64,000 bases of DNA from Gari tellinella (taxonomy: Eukaryota; Mollusca; Bivalvia; Cardiida; Psammobiidae): the NCBI GenBank assembly GCA_922989275.2, contig OV277862.1, positions 64,555,832 through 64,619,831 of the forward strand, in the 5' to 3' direction. Position numbers and translations under genes: made by a program. Below are positions 33,221-43,834 of this stretch, one piece after another (position 1 is the first letter of the stretch; each line of letters begins with the position of its first letter). A model generated the notes under the pieces. The model did not search any database and was not told where the DNA came from. It saw nothing but the letters and a program-made list of their open reading frames with translations.

Positions 33221-33742
33221 AGAGGCTCGCAACCGGATCAAGCATAAAAATAGTAATTTGTAAATATATGTCAAATGCTTATATAAATGGGTAAAATTTA
33301 GTTTAGGATAATAAATTCTGTTAAAAAATGCATTTCCAAAAAAAAAAGAAGAGGCTCTGGTGGGATTCGAACCCGTGACCATCCATGCGGAGACAAAAAT
33401 GAAAAATGAGGCATCGCCTTTACGCCCTCGGCTACGGACGCTCTCTATATATATGGTAGCGAATTAACGTACTTCAATGATAGCTATTAATAGAACATTA
33501 TTCGGCTCGGATTTATGTCTGACCCCGTGTAGAGAAGCAACAACAACAACTATACTGTTAGCTAACGCTATGGAAAAACGATGGAAAATATCTAAAAAAC
33601 TAAGATTCGGTGACGATTCTTGAGACGTTTTTTGGACTGATCATATTTGTTTAATGTCAACAGCCAAATAATGCCACAAATTTGCTTTTATTTGAGTATT
33701 TTATTTTATTTTGACAAGAACACCATCCGGTTGCGAGTCCCT
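33221..33742. mobile_element. 522-bp TTAA element with internal tRNA-like segment
   Basis: TTAA lies at 33217-33220 and 33743-33746. The ends AGAGGCTCGCAACCGGAT and ATCCGGTTGCGAGTCCCT are inverted repeats with two differences. TTAA duplication suggests a piggyBac-like mobiliser. No protein is encoded. On the minus strand a tRNA-like segment sits inside. Confidence 0.8.
33353..33446 (-). repeat. tRNA-like (pol III promoter-like) segment
   Basis: Minus-strand A box TAGCCGAGGGCG and B box GGTTCGAATCCC, about 60 bp apart, with a long variable region like tRNA-Ser or Leu. Stem pairing is too poor for a functional tRNA, and it sits inside the 522-bp element, so I read it as a SINE head or captured tRNA relic. 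Confidence 0.6.
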
Positions 33743-33786
33743 TTAAGTATCTACCATAGATATGTTATTCTTTTCCCACCAAAAAT

Positions 33787-34425
33787 TGGTCTTAAAGAAT
33801 GTACTTGTGTGCTTTTCTAATTAAGATAGGTTACTGCTAAAGGAGTGCCCTGTAATTTTTAAACTTAAAGCAGATAATTGCTAAAAGTGTGTCCGGTATA
33901 TTTTGTAATTAAAATAGATTACTGCTAAAGGGTCGTCCTGTTAACTTAGGCAACTATTTACGGATTGTCCTACTTGCTTGTAATTAACTCAGGTTATTGC
34001 TAAAAGAGTGTCCGGCATATTTGTGTAATACATGTGACGACAGGGCTGCCATTTCTCCGGATTTTTCATAAATCTTCGGATTTCTTTCTAGTACATGGTA
34101 GCTTAAAGCAGACTGAAAGTAAAGCAGAATGCGCCTTAAGGCGCATTCTGCTTTACTTTCAGCCTGCTTTATTCAGCCATGTGTCCACAAAACTAGAAAT
34201 AGGCGGCGGTGGGGAAAAGGTACGATTCGTAAAATCGCACTTGAAAAATTCAAATTTGGAAATCTTAGGATTTTATGTCAACTTATGGCAGCCCTGTAAC
34301 GACACGTCACGAATAAAAGATTGTCCGTCATTTTTTTTTAAATCAACATAGATTATTTCTAAAGGATAGTCCGGTATATTTTTGTCGAAATAAAATGAGT
34401 TAGTACTAAAGGATTGTCCTCTGCG
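33787..34425. repeat. Degenerate ~45-bp tandem repeats split by a MITE
   Basis: About eight units built on TGCTAAAGGA.TGTCCGGTATATTTTTGTAA with AT-rich spacers, for example near 33832, 33877, 33922, 33992, 34316, 34352 and 34398. The array is interrupted by the MITE-A2 at 34041-34296. Confidence 0.65.
34041..34296. mobile_element. MITE-A2 copy 1 (CAGGGCTGCC ends, A-type hairpin)
   Basis: Ends CAGGGCTGCCAT and ATGGCAGCCCTG. Flanks TGACGA/TAACGA suggest a 6-bp target duplication. The centre is the MITE-A hairpin (AAAGCAGACTGAAAGTAAAG, apex GCGCCTTAAGGCGC). Confidence 0.8.
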
Positions 34426-34854
34426 TTACGCTGCGTCTGATCTGGAATTAAACATGTAACCGTAACAGATGTTACGTATGTGCACTAAGCTTGACACCAT
34501 ATTTTCTTATAGACTGATGATACACTTCCCATGTAACAGTATACTATATTATACGTCTGGTATACAACCGTTCGATGCATCATGTTTCAAACTGAGTACG
34601 TGTAACAACAGAAACACCAATTTGAGAGTTTTACAATTATGTCTCTATTCAACCACAATCGGTGCAAGATCTGACCCAAAAGGATTGAATGCAAACACCA
34701 GTTACGTTTTGCTCAGTGTGATTTAACGCACGAGATTCGTCATAGAGGAACATATTATATCACATATTACACCGCAAAACGCTGATAAGGCAAATATAAC
34801 GTCACATGGTGATTGATTAACACTTTAGAATGAGGAACATACATTTTCTAGACT

Positions 34855-34925
34855 TTGCAAACATTTTGGATCCTGATCAGACGCCGAGTAACTCGGCGTC
34901 TCATCAGGATCTAAATGCTTTACAG
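34855..34925. repeat. Shared hairpin, AG/CT variant
   Basis: GCAAACATTTTGGATCCTG, apex GCCGAGTAACTCGGC, right arm CAGGATCTAAATGC. Confidence 0.75.
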
Positions 34926-35202
34926 TCCGAACGTATATCTATATTTGCATTCAATATCGTGTAACTTTTAGGTTTTAAGCTGACGATATGCTGAGGGGAC
35001 GGTATTTATATAGCATTCTAAGGGTTATAGCTATATCTAACCAAGCTAGGAACTGTCTGCTGGTCTGATTTCTGCTTGACCCCCCTAGAGTGCTATAGAA
35101 GCGTGTCATTTACGGGAACCACTTGCCTGTCATATATTCAATATCGTCTGCTTCAAAAATAGTCGTCTGCATGTTGCATCCAGATTTGGTTTGTGGATAT
35201 TA

Positions 35203-35502
35203 CAGTGTTCCCTCCCGAAAACGGCCCTACAAATAACGACTCGCTTCTTACAACGACCCTTGTCGCAGTTCCCTAAACAGGACAAATATGACCAACCTAT
35301 TCACAGTTGCAATTGCGTTTGCTTCAAATTGTCGTCTACTGGGTTTTTTTTTATAGAAAAAAACACTTAATGACGAGCGAAAACAGCTTGATACCGGCGT
35401 CGCGTCGTCTGATCTGGATTCAAACTGTTTGCAAGTGTAAGCCAATTTCCCTCACACTTTTTTTGTCTCCCATTACGTGTCGTTGTAGAGAGGGAACAAT
35501 GT
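35203..35502. mobile_element. MITE-F copy 2 (CAGTGTTCCCTC ends)
   Basis: Left end CAGTGTTCCCTCCCG, right end GTCGTTGTAGAGAGGGAAC. It carries a shortened hairpin (CGGCGTCGCGTCGTCTGATC) and GCTTCAAATTGTCGTCT as in the copy at 42177. Confidence 0.7.
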
Positions 35503-35554
35503 TTTAAACTAAAATGTACAGCGAAGTTTCAAACAGTTTCGGTCTTGACCATGC

Positions 35555-35760
35555 TAAGGTGGGGAAAACGTTATTCCGTCCCGTTTAAACACATTGCAGT
35601 ACAATGTAAATGATAACAAGTGTTTGATATTTTAGCTATTTATTTTAATCTGAGGGTTGAACAGATTAAAACTGATCATTGACATTTTCACAAAGGTATT
35701 ATTTTCCACTTTTTATTGAACTGCGTTTGCGCTTAGATTCGATTAAGTGAGAAATACATG
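35555..35760 (+). mobile_element. MITE-C fragment, rearranged
   Basis: AAGGTGGGGAAAACGTTATT, CCCGTTTAAACACATTGC and TTTTAATCTGAGGG are family-like. The second half reads like a reversed MITE-C tail (TTGAACTGCGTTTGCGC), so two copies may be joined. Confidence 0.4.
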
Positions 35761-36294
35761 TAACAATGTCTACTCCATTTTATATGCACACATCTGCCTT
35801 AAATAGTAAGCAAGCTATTTATTAAGTTGTTCTTATATAAGAATGCCTCAAAATATTCTGAATTTTTAAACATTCGTTTAACTCCGATTTCCGTGAGAGA
35901 AAAAAGATACGAATGTGTATACGACGTCGATTGCCTATTTTAAAACAAATATTGTCTGTATTTTAACATTTTGTTGTACTTAATTTTGTTTTTAAGAAGA
36001 AAGAAACACGACTTTTAGCGTCACATAGTTAGGATCGCGATCCGATACTAAATAAAGCATTCTCTAACCTGAATCTGAACTGTTTATAAAATGCGTGGAA
36101 CTGGTTTATTTAACTACGTTGCTGGCGGCAATTTCCCCGAGAAAATGAAATTTTCTAACAGATTACATGATAAAATAATGTCACAATATATCGATATTGA
36201 GAGTTAGTTACAACATGTTTGTGTGTGCGTGTTCTCATTCTGCGGATAGACGAAACTTTTTACAGTATCCCACTATATGGGTTTTGACTAGATC
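35761..36294. other. No gene recognised
   Basis: AT-rich, no frame of interest. Confidence 0.35.
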
Positions 36295-36365
36295 TGGTAA
36301 ACAATTTAGATCCAGATCAGACGCCGGCTAACCCGGCGTCTGTTCAGGATCAAAACTGCTTGTCA
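36295..36365. repeat. Shared hairpin, isolated copy
   Basis: TAAACAATTTAGATCCAG, apex GCCGGCTAACCCGGC, right arm CAGGATCAAAACTG. The outer arms are less well paired than the core. Confidence 0.65.
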
Positions 36366-36438
36366 CTTAGATTAGGGTTTTATTTTTAAAAACGTCAAAA
36401 TATGATTTAGATGTTTTACAGACGACATGTTTCAGAGC

Positions 36439-36673
36439 CAGGGCTGCCATAAGATTTCCAAATTTGCATTTTTCAAGTGCGATTTTACAAATCGTACCTT
36501 TACCCCATCGCCTGTTTCTTGTTTTGATGACACGTGGCTGCTTAAAGCAGGCTGGAAGTAAAGCAGAATGCGCCTTAAGTTGCATTCTGCTTTACTTTCA
36601 GCATGCTTTAAGTTACCATGTACAAGTAAAAAATCCGAAGATTTAGGAAAAATCCGGAGAAATGGCAGCCCTG
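36439..36673. mobile_element. MITE-A2 copy 2
   Basis: Ends CAGGGCTGCCATAAG and AATGGCAGCCCTG, with CAGAGC directly repeated on both sides (6-bp target duplication). The hairpin apex is GCGCCTTAAGTTGC. The left flank of the hairpin carries the MITE-A sequence CTTTACCCCATCGCCTGTTT. Confidence 0.85.
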
Positions 36674-36779
36674 CAGAGCAGACGACAATTGATATGGAAA
36701 TGGCTTCGACTGAAACTATCCAATTAAAGGAATGTTGTAACCTTGTGCTGTCAATCAGATCCTTTCAGATTTAATTTAA

Positions 36780-37425
36780 TTATTATTCCGTCAGACTTAT
36801 AATATTAACAACACGCGCTTTATCGGTGGAATTTCGGTTTCTTTTGACGTGAATGTCGAAAGAGGACCAACTTAGGCATATTATTTGATCGCGATGTTTC
36901 GAAGGTTAGTTACAATTAACGCCTTGCAACATAAACTGAGACCAATCATTTTCCCAAGGTTTTCAATACATATTTCCTCGATGAATGGATGGGTGGATGA
37001 GATTGTTTTTACGTCATTACGACATGAAATTGATCATATAGCGCTAATGAATAATGAGGGGTGATGAAATTATGATTTCAGGAAGTTGTTTTCGGCTAAT
37101 CTTATTCCTTGTAAAAACCACCGCCCTGCCTTCCTTATGGAAAGGCACAAGGGAAAGTCTCGGTCTAATAAACAGAAACACTTCCCAATGAGAATTAAAC
37201 CCCAGAACCACAACATTGTAGGAATGTCTCTTGAGATGTTGAATGTCTCCAAGACACCAAATCAGGGAAAATGTATCTTAAAAGAAAGGTGACCTTTACT
37301 AGCAGAATAAACGTAAAAGAGAATGCTCCTTTAGCCACTTGTATATCAAATTATCAAACTTTTCCCCATGTATCTACCTGTCTAAACATTCAATTAATCT
37401 CGGTTTGGTTCCAAGGTCCCTTCAA
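36780..37425. other. No gene recognised
   Basis: Overlapping frames on both strands at 37070-37292 look like shadow frames. No domain is recognised. Confidence 0.35.
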
Positions 37426-37428
37426 ATA

Positions 37429-37675
37429 CAGTGGAGAAAACATTATTCTTTCCCTATAAACGCGTTTGCGCTAAAACTATTATTTATGTTTCAAATAGTT
37501 TGGAGCCAGATCAGACTCCCGGTAATCCGGCGTCTGATCAGGCTCTAAACTGTTTGCCACCAAGATAAACGGGAATTATCAGAATTGTCCAAAAATTGTA
37601 CTTTTCCATGTTTTAGTGTTTTGCGTTTTCGTTTCGTTTGCGTTTAAACGGGAAAAAATAACGTATTCTCTACTG
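37429..37675 (-). mobile_element. MITE-C copy
   Basis: Left end CAGTGGAGAAAACATTATT, right end GTATTCTCTACTG, TA on both sides. The hairpin arms are close to each other (GACTCCCGGTAATCCGGCGTC), with one left-arm change. A worn A-type hairpin follows at 37725-37795. Confidence 0.85.
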
Positions 37676-37929
37676 TAGATGTAACCCATAGATGGTCTCG
37701 TTCTAGTTCTGAAGACAAGTGACTACTTAAAGCAGACTGAAGATAAAGCAGAATGATACATTTTGTTTATTTCCAGCCTGCTTAAAGCTACCATCTGCTA
37801 AGACGTAGAATATATTTCTTTTCATGCATATATTTCATTTCGTTTCTTGAATGTGGAACTATTCTTTACAGCGGATAAATACATTTAAGTCGTCAAAAGC
37901 GTAGGCTTTTTATAGACTAATCAGTAAAT

Positions 37930-38340
37930 GAAAATAAAGTAAAGCAATACATCATTGCACTTTACCTCGGTAGCGTCTCGGTATTATATCGCATAATACG
38001 AATACAAATGTACCAGAGAGCGTTGTGTCAATTCATAGACAGTTCCAAAATTAGCATGCGTCTTTCGATCTTGGTAATCCAACTAGAAGTACCAAACAAT
38101 TACAAGGCATCTGATCTGGATCAAAACTGTTCGCTGATAAAAAACAAATGAGTAGTACACAACTAGCAAAGGGTTAATTGAATATACTAATTGAATGCAT
38201 AAACACGGGGCTCACTGAAAAGCTTTTACGCCCAGCATGTTCTTTCCAGTAATTCATCATTGTATTACTCCAGATAGGTGGCGTAGTTAGTATTGGCCTT
38301 GATTCATGTAGATCTTAGTTTATTGAACACATTAACACAC
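37930..38340. other. No gene recognised; hairpin remnant
   Basis: Only a half hairpin (AAGGCATCTGATCTGGATC, about 38106) is seen. Confidence 0.35.
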
Positions 38341-38358
38341 TTCCGGGACACTCACATA

Positions 38359-38825
38359 CAGCGGAGAAGATGTGGATAATTTACGGTTAACCCATTACCC
38401 CATAAATACGCATTTTTACGTATTTTAATTGTTCCCCCACTGAATAAAATACTTTCACTTTATACAGTAATAAATATGTTTCATTTTATATATTTTCTAT
38501 ATTCTAGCAGATGGTAGCTTAAAGCAGGCTGAAAGTAAAGCAGAATGTGCCTTAAGGCGCATTCTGCTTTACTTTCAACCTGCTTTAAGTGGTCACCTGT
38601 CTTCAAAACTAGAAACAGGCTAGGGGGTAATAGGTTAAACGTAAACGAAACGCAATGCGATAAAATATAGAAAATTACAACGTTTTTGAATTTCTAACGA
38701 TTTAATGTAATCTGAAGGGCAATGCAATAAGAGCCTGATCAGACGCCGGGTAAGCTGTTTGCAAGAGGTAAAATCATTTTAGTACGAACGTCTTTAAATT
38801 GGAAGAATAACGTCGTTTTCCGCTG
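38359..38825 (+). mobile_element. MITE-C copy split by a MITE-A
   Basis: Left end CAGCGGAGAAGATGTGG up to TTACGG-TTAA. Resumes at 38639 with ACGTAAACGAAACGC. The hairpin is truncated at CGCCGGGTAAGCTG. Right end CGTTTTCCGCTG plus TA. Confidence 0.8.
38401..38634 (+). mobile_element. MITE-A copy 5 nested in MITE-C
   Basis: TTAA at 38397-38400 and 38635-38638. Ends CCCATTACCCC and GGGGTAATAGG. Hairpin apex GTGCCTTAAGGCGC. Confidence 0.85.
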
Positions 38826-39860
38826 TAAGTGTTTTGTGTTAGAAAAAACACATCAGGCAGTGAATTACTGTGTGTCTGACTAGTATCCAAACTATAATGA
38901 GCGAACAAAGTTTAGTCATACATAAAGGATGTAAGCTACCTCTGCGCGGTACAACTTATCACTCATATTTCATAACGACATAAGTAACCGAACTTCACAG
39001 AACATAGAGAGATATCGACTGTGCTTGAAACATCTACTTATTTGGAGATAACTCCTCTTGTACTGTAACTGCTTAACTAGTCATAAAAAAGATACCAGTC
39101 AAGGTTTTCTCATGAAAGTTACTAATTGTGTTGGAACAAAATCCAGGAACAAAATCCAGCACTTTGGAGAATCATTCTTTACAACTGTGTGTACAATCGT
39201 CCGTTGAAAAGGCGATTTGTCCAAATTACTTCCCTTTGCTTTGAAAAGGGAGTACATTTTGAAACAAAAATACTTGATAACAAGATCTCTTACATGTAAT
39301 ACCACCCCCTTTACTGTGAATCTCACTTTATTTTCTGCTGTTCCATATATCTTTGATTTTGCTTTCCAGACCTACAGAAAACTGGGAATACTGTCTATGG
39401 GAAATCCCATGTTAAACAACTGCCTAAACTTTTATCGCCAAGTATATGTTTTGCCCAATTTTTTAAATCTAATATTTACAAAAGGCGACACTTATAAAGT
39501 AAACAATATCGATGAAGTTAACAGTTTATCTCGAAACTAAGAAACCTTCTCAGGGTGACGATACACATGGGAAAATAACCATGGTTTCATTTTAAAAGCC
39601 CTTTTATATCATCAATGGCGGCGTGTAAAACGATATTGCGTAAATAGAAGAGTTACTGGCATTTTAACAACACCCTGTTGGGAAAGTGTGTGTACGAAGA
39701 GCACCCAGAGATCGCCATTCCTTGCTTTTGAACACTATTCTAAAACACATTATCCGTTAAGCTTTCGACTGTATTAAACGTTGTGTGTTTGTATTTACAA
39801 TCAAACCTGTATTTAGCAACCACTTTAAAAACATTGAGTTTGTAGTCTTTAAAGCAGGAG
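38826..39860. other. No gene recognised
   Basis: The 107-codon frame at 39217-39540 is the longest here. It has no domain, no splice-site context I trust and no repeat match, so it is left uncalled. Confidence 0.3.
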
Positions 39861-39867
39861 GCAGCCT

Positions 39868-40096
39868 AAATGATTTATACCAAGTGAATTATTCCATGCT
39901 AATAAGTTGCAGAAGTCCAAAATTGATCAGGGGCTGCCTGGTTTAAATTCTTATTTTCGTTTTGTTTGATATTGAAACTCCTATCAGCAAACAGTGTAGA
40001 CTCTGATCAGACGCCGCATTATGCGGCGTCTGATCAGAGACTACACTATTTGCCTATGGCCCATATACAGGATTGTTAGCACACGCTCGTATTGGG
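39868..40096. mobile_element. MITE-B copy 4
   Basis: Contains AAGTGAATTATTCCATGC and GGGGCTGCCTGGTTTAAA. The perfect hairpin (CAGTGTAGACTCTGATCAG, apex GCCGCATTATGCGGC) is followed by GCCCATATACAGG. TTAA is at 40097-40100 on the right. The left end is worn. Confidence 0.7.
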
Positions 40097-40175
40097 TTAA
40101 TGCAGGACATTTGTAATGCAGAAATAGGAGCCTTCTTAATTACTTTTGTCCTGCATTAAGCGGTCTCCTGTATGT
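40097..40175. repeat. Short hairpin, AGCTCC-type
   Basis: TTAATGCAGGACATTTGTAATG pairs loosely with TTACTTTTGTCCTGCATTAA. Related to the hairpin at 10846-10912. Confidence 0.55.
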
Positions 40176-40208
40176 AACAATCTTCATGATTCTTCATTCA
40201 GTGGTCGC

Positions 40209-40463
40209 TAAACCCATTACCCCATAGCCTGTTTCTAGTTTTGAATATATGTGACCAGTTAAAGCAGGTTGAAAGTAAAGCAGAATGCGCCTTGAGGCGC
40301 ATTCTGCTTTACTTTCAACCTGCTTTAAGCGATTACATGTATCTGCTAGAATATGGAAAATATTTCTTAAAATTTTTATTTGTTAGGGAATAAAATGTAA
40401 CTATTTTCTTCCGTAGAGGAATTAATTAAAGGTTTGAAAATTCGTATTTATGGGGTAATGTGG
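40209..40463 (-). mobile_element. MITE-A copy 6
   Basis: Left end CCCATTACCCCATAGCC; right side TATTTATGGGGTAATG. Hairpin apex GCGCCTTGAGGCGC with arms AAAGCAGGTTGAAAG/CTTTCAACCTGCTTT. The target TTAA is not intact. Confidence 0.75.
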
Positions 40464-40542
40464 TAATAAAGGTTTGACGATATCCCATGGTTAGATATGA
40501 AGGAACGTTGACGTACCTGTCAAATATATGCACATGTAGTAC

Positions 40543-40750
40543 AGAGGAGAACACGTTAGTATTTCAATAGTGTTGTTACAATGGATGATGTTATTCTTTC
40601 CCGCATTGGAGTAAAATGTAGAAAATGAAAAGTTCTTCATATTTTGATCCTAGTGGCAAACACTTTAAAGCCTGATCAGACGACGGGTTACCCGGATCTT
40701 GAAACAAACTGCTTGCAATGAAAATACTAGTTTTAGCATGGACGTGTTTA
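40543..40750 (+). mobile_element. MITE-C copy, left part duplicated, right end missing
   Basis: CAGAGGAGAACACGTTAG is followed by a second start ACAATGGATGATGTTATTC. The hairpin is damaged (CGACGGGTTACCCGGATC). AGCATGGACGTGTTTA marks the right side. Confidence 0.55.
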
Positions 40751-40905
40751 AGGTAGCTCGCAGGTGAGATTAGTGTTCATGGCAGGTGTTATGGAACTTT
40801 GCTTGTTGGATAATAATAGTCATAAAAGCATGTGTAAAAATAAAGGCAAAGTCTATTTCTTTATCTACCTTTTGTTAAACATGTAGGAATTGTGTTGGAT
40901 AATAA

Positions 40906-40990
40906 TAGTCTTAAGGCGCATTCTGCCTTATTTTCAACCTGCTTTAAGTGTTCACCTGTCTACAAAACTAGAAACAGGATTTGGGATAAT
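40906..40990. mobile_element. MITE-A right-half remnant
   Basis: CTTAAGGCGCATTCTGCC, CAACCTGCTTTAAGTG and AACTAGAAACAGG. Confidence 0.6.
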
Positions 40991-41330
40991 GGCTTAATGC
41001 AAATATATACATTTCGAAAGACTCCTCCTAATCTTAACCCAAAAGACAGTTCTAGTTTGCAGTGGTTCTGGGGCTGAAATGTCACAAGAAGTGCTTTGGT
41101 TTTTTGCGAAGATTACACCCTCTGCCAAGAACTAAAATGAAGGAAGATTGGTGGTTTTGATTCCATGTGTTGCTTCACAGCGAATGGTATTAGCCCAAGT
41201 CATTTTTCTGAAATCTTCTCTCCTCATCATCATCTCATATCATCATTCATTGGCGTTATATGACATATTCGGTAGCACAGTGCCGTAAACCCTATCCCTC
41301 TTACCCACTCCTACCTGGAGCTCTGTTTAA

Positions 41331-41550
41331 CCCATTTGTGTCCAGTGAATTATTCCATGCTTATATATTGGATTTGTCCATTTTTATCTAAGGGGTGCCT
41401 GGTCTAAATTTTCATTTTCGTTTTGTTTTATATTGAAATTCCTATCAGCAAACAGTGTAGAAACTGATCAGACGCCGCATCATGCGGCGTCTGATCAGAG
41501 TCTAAACTGTTTGCCTATGCCCCATATATGGGATCGTGGGCACAAATAGG
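41331..41550 (+). mobile_element. MITE-B copy 1 (best-preserved)
   Basis: TTAA at 41327-41330 and 41551-41554; 220 bp. Ends CCCATTTGTGTCC and GGGCACAAATAGG. The hairpin is near perfect: AAACAGTGTAGAAACTGATC, apex GCCGCATCATGCGGC. Confidence 0.85.
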
Positions 41551-41554
41551 TTAA

Positions 41555-41845
41555 AACTCATCTTTAATGTAAAAAAATAACCTTCAATGGAAACCGTAGT
41601 ATTAAACAAGTTAATTCTGAACGCAAGACATAAATCGTGATTTATGATACGAAAATATATATGTTTTACTTACTTTATTTATCTACAGAAAAGCATTAAT
41701 GTGTGATCGTAAACATCAGAATTACAATAAAGTAACAATATAATACAAGTAAAATAAGTTCAGTTATACAATTAAACTATACATACAAGCACTTAGCAAA
41801 ATATTACTCTTGAAGGATACATTTCTATTTCTAGGATAGGTATTC
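41555..41845. other. No gene recognised
   Basis: AT-rich. Confidence 0.4.
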
Positions 41846-42025
41846 AGTGGGAAAGGCGTCTTTTTCTACGTTTAAAACATCAAGGAGAAACACACATGAA
41901 ACAGAATTAACGTAGACAATTGAAGGTTCTTGAATATGTTGACGCCGTGTTCGAATAAGAGTCACAAACAGATTGGAGTCTGATTTGATGCTGAGTAACT
42001 TGACGTCTGCTCAGGTTCCAAACAA
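41846..42025. mobile_element. Old MITE-C remnant
   Basis: CAGTGGGAAAGGCGTC at the left. The hairpin is worn (CAGATTGGAGTCTGATTTG, GAGTAACTTGACGTC). The right end is missing. Confidence 0.4.
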
Positions 42026-42176
42026 TTAATAGTTGATATAGCTTGTTTGGAAATACATGTACATGTAATTACATGTATATAGTCTCATATGTACCAATAT
42101 AATTGCAACTGAATGTACGCATGAGTAACTTGTCATTGAATCAGGCTCAAACTGTTTGACTCTAGAATTATATATA

Positions 42177-42524
42177 CAGTGTTCCCTCTCTACAACAGCC
42201 CTCCCAACATCGACTCCCTCCTTATAACGACTCTTACGGCTGTTCCCCAAACAAGACAAAATGTTTAACACTTTAACTGCTGCAATATCGTCTGCTTCAA
42301 ATTGTCGTCTGATGTTGTTTCTCAAAATTACATATTGATGGAATAAATATAATGACGGGTGACAAACAGCTTGAATCCAGACCAGACGCCGCGTAACGCG
42401 GCGTCTGATCTGGATTCAAGCTGTTTGCAGATGTATGCCAATTTCCCTCCCTGTAACGACTCCCTCTGAACAACGCACACAATCTTTGTCTCCCATTGGG
42501 TGTCGTTGTAGAGAGGGAGCGCTG
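42177..42524. mobile_element. MITE-F copy 1 (CAGTGTTCCCTC ends) with the shared hairpin
   Basis: 348 bp, TA at 42175-42176 and 42525-42526. Ends CAGTGTTCCCTCTCTACAAC and its complement (GTTGTAGAGAGGGAGCGCTG). AACGACTCCCTC recurs inside each end. The hairpin at 42363-42429 is perfect, with arms AAACAGCTTGAATCCAGA and apex GCCGCGTAACGCGGC. Confidence 0.9.
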
Positions 42525-42873
42525 TATCACCAAATTTTGAAAATATTTTCTTTTCTACAATTTATTGTACTTTGTTTACGTTTAGTATAGTTTGACAGGG
42601 AGGGAAATAACGTCGCCCACTTGAAAAGAGCAAATTGTTTGGTATACTTCAAGCTTATCAAGAGTAAGATATACAGGGTCGTAGTCTATCTCTAACAATA
42701 AAAAAGCTCCATAAAACAATGCCATCATATTCGATGTTTCTGAAATACTGTTACAGATAGAAGATGCAGACAAATTTATGTCACAATACTTAGATTTATG
42801 ACAGCCAAGACCTCTCCGACTATAACTTCTACTTCACTTGGTAGAGGCGGCCATCTTGCTTCTTTCTTATAGA

Positions 42874-43074
42874 CAGGGACTATGTCTCCGGATATTTCCG
42901 AAATCTTCGGATTTTTATCGTATCAGATGGTAGCTTAAAGCAGGCTGGAATTAAAGCAGAATGCGCATATGGGCGCATTCTGCTTTACTTTCAACCTTCT
43001 TTACGCAATTGCGCTTCAAACATAGACAATTTGGAAATCATAGGATTCTTCATGATCAACTTATGGCAGCCTTG
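42874..43074. mobile_element. MITE-A2 copy 3
   Basis: Left end CAGGGACTATGTCTCCGG, right end TTATGGCAGCCTTG. Hairpin apex GCGCATATGGGCGC. A MITE-C begins two bases after its end. Confidence 0.75.
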
Positions 43075-43076
43075 TA

Positions 43077-43322
43077 CAGTGGAGAATCTGTTATTCTTTC
43101 CCGTTTAAACGCAAACGTACGCAAACGCAAAACACTAAAACGTAGAAAAGTACAACTTTTTGACAATTCTTATAATTCATCTTTATCTTGGTGGCAAACA
43201 GTTTGGAGCCTGATCAGACGCCGGGTTACCCGGCGTCTGATCTGGCTCCAAACTGTTTGCAGAGAAAATAATAGTTTTAGCGTAAACGCGTTTATTGGCA
43301 AAAAATAACAGATTCTCCACTG
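43077..43322 (+). mobile_element. MITE-C copy, TCTGTTATT subfamily, first of a tandem pair
   Basis: TA flanks. Left end CAGTGGAGAATCTGTTATT, right end CAGATTCTCCACTG. The hairpin is intact, apex GGGTTACCC. Confidence 0.9.
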
Positions 43323-43326
43323 TATA

Positions 43327-43553
43327 CAGTGGATAATATTTTGTTATTGTCTGTTTAACCGAATGAAAAAGCAAATGCAATGGAATAAAATGTTTAAATG
43401 AATGGAAGTATTGATTCTTATTTGAGTAGCAAACACACTGATGTCTGATCAGACGCCATTTAAACCGGCGTCTGATCCGTCTTCAAACTGTTTGCAATAG
43501 GCATACAGGTTTTATTATAAACGCGTTTAATGGGAATGATGTCTTCTCTACTG
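43327..43553 (+). mobile_element. MITE-C copy, second of a tandem pair
   Basis: Begins CAGTGGATAATATTTTG after TATA shared with the previous copy. Older: hairpin CGCCATTTAAACCGGCG and right end TCTTCTCTACTG. Confidence 0.8.
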
Positions 43554-43834
43554 TAAGGTCGGTCTTATATATAGCAATAAAAACCAAGTTCATTGCCGTT
43601 CTTTTGACATAGATAAATCCCGACTATCAAAACAAGTTTGATTAAATCTTATCCTATCGTTAGATCGTCTGTTTAAAACAAAATAGTCTGTATTGTTCTT
43701 CCATATTATTTGTTATTCTATTTTAGCAATATGTGGATCAATTTTGGACAACTATTGCAAACAGGACCGTCTCATATTAAATCGAAATTGTTTGATGGTG
43801 AGATGGTGTTTACTAAACGTTATGCAATGGACAA

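Noticed and set aside
33353..33446. tRNA-Ser or tRNA-Leu gene on the minus strand
   Set aside because: The acceptor stem fails to pair and it lies inside a transposable element.
37070..37292. Overlapping 60-70 codon frames on both strands
   Set aside because: Typical shadow frames; neither shows a motif.
39217..39540. 107-codon open frame
   Set aside because: No domain, no splice or start context I trust, and chance frames of this length are expected in 64 kb.
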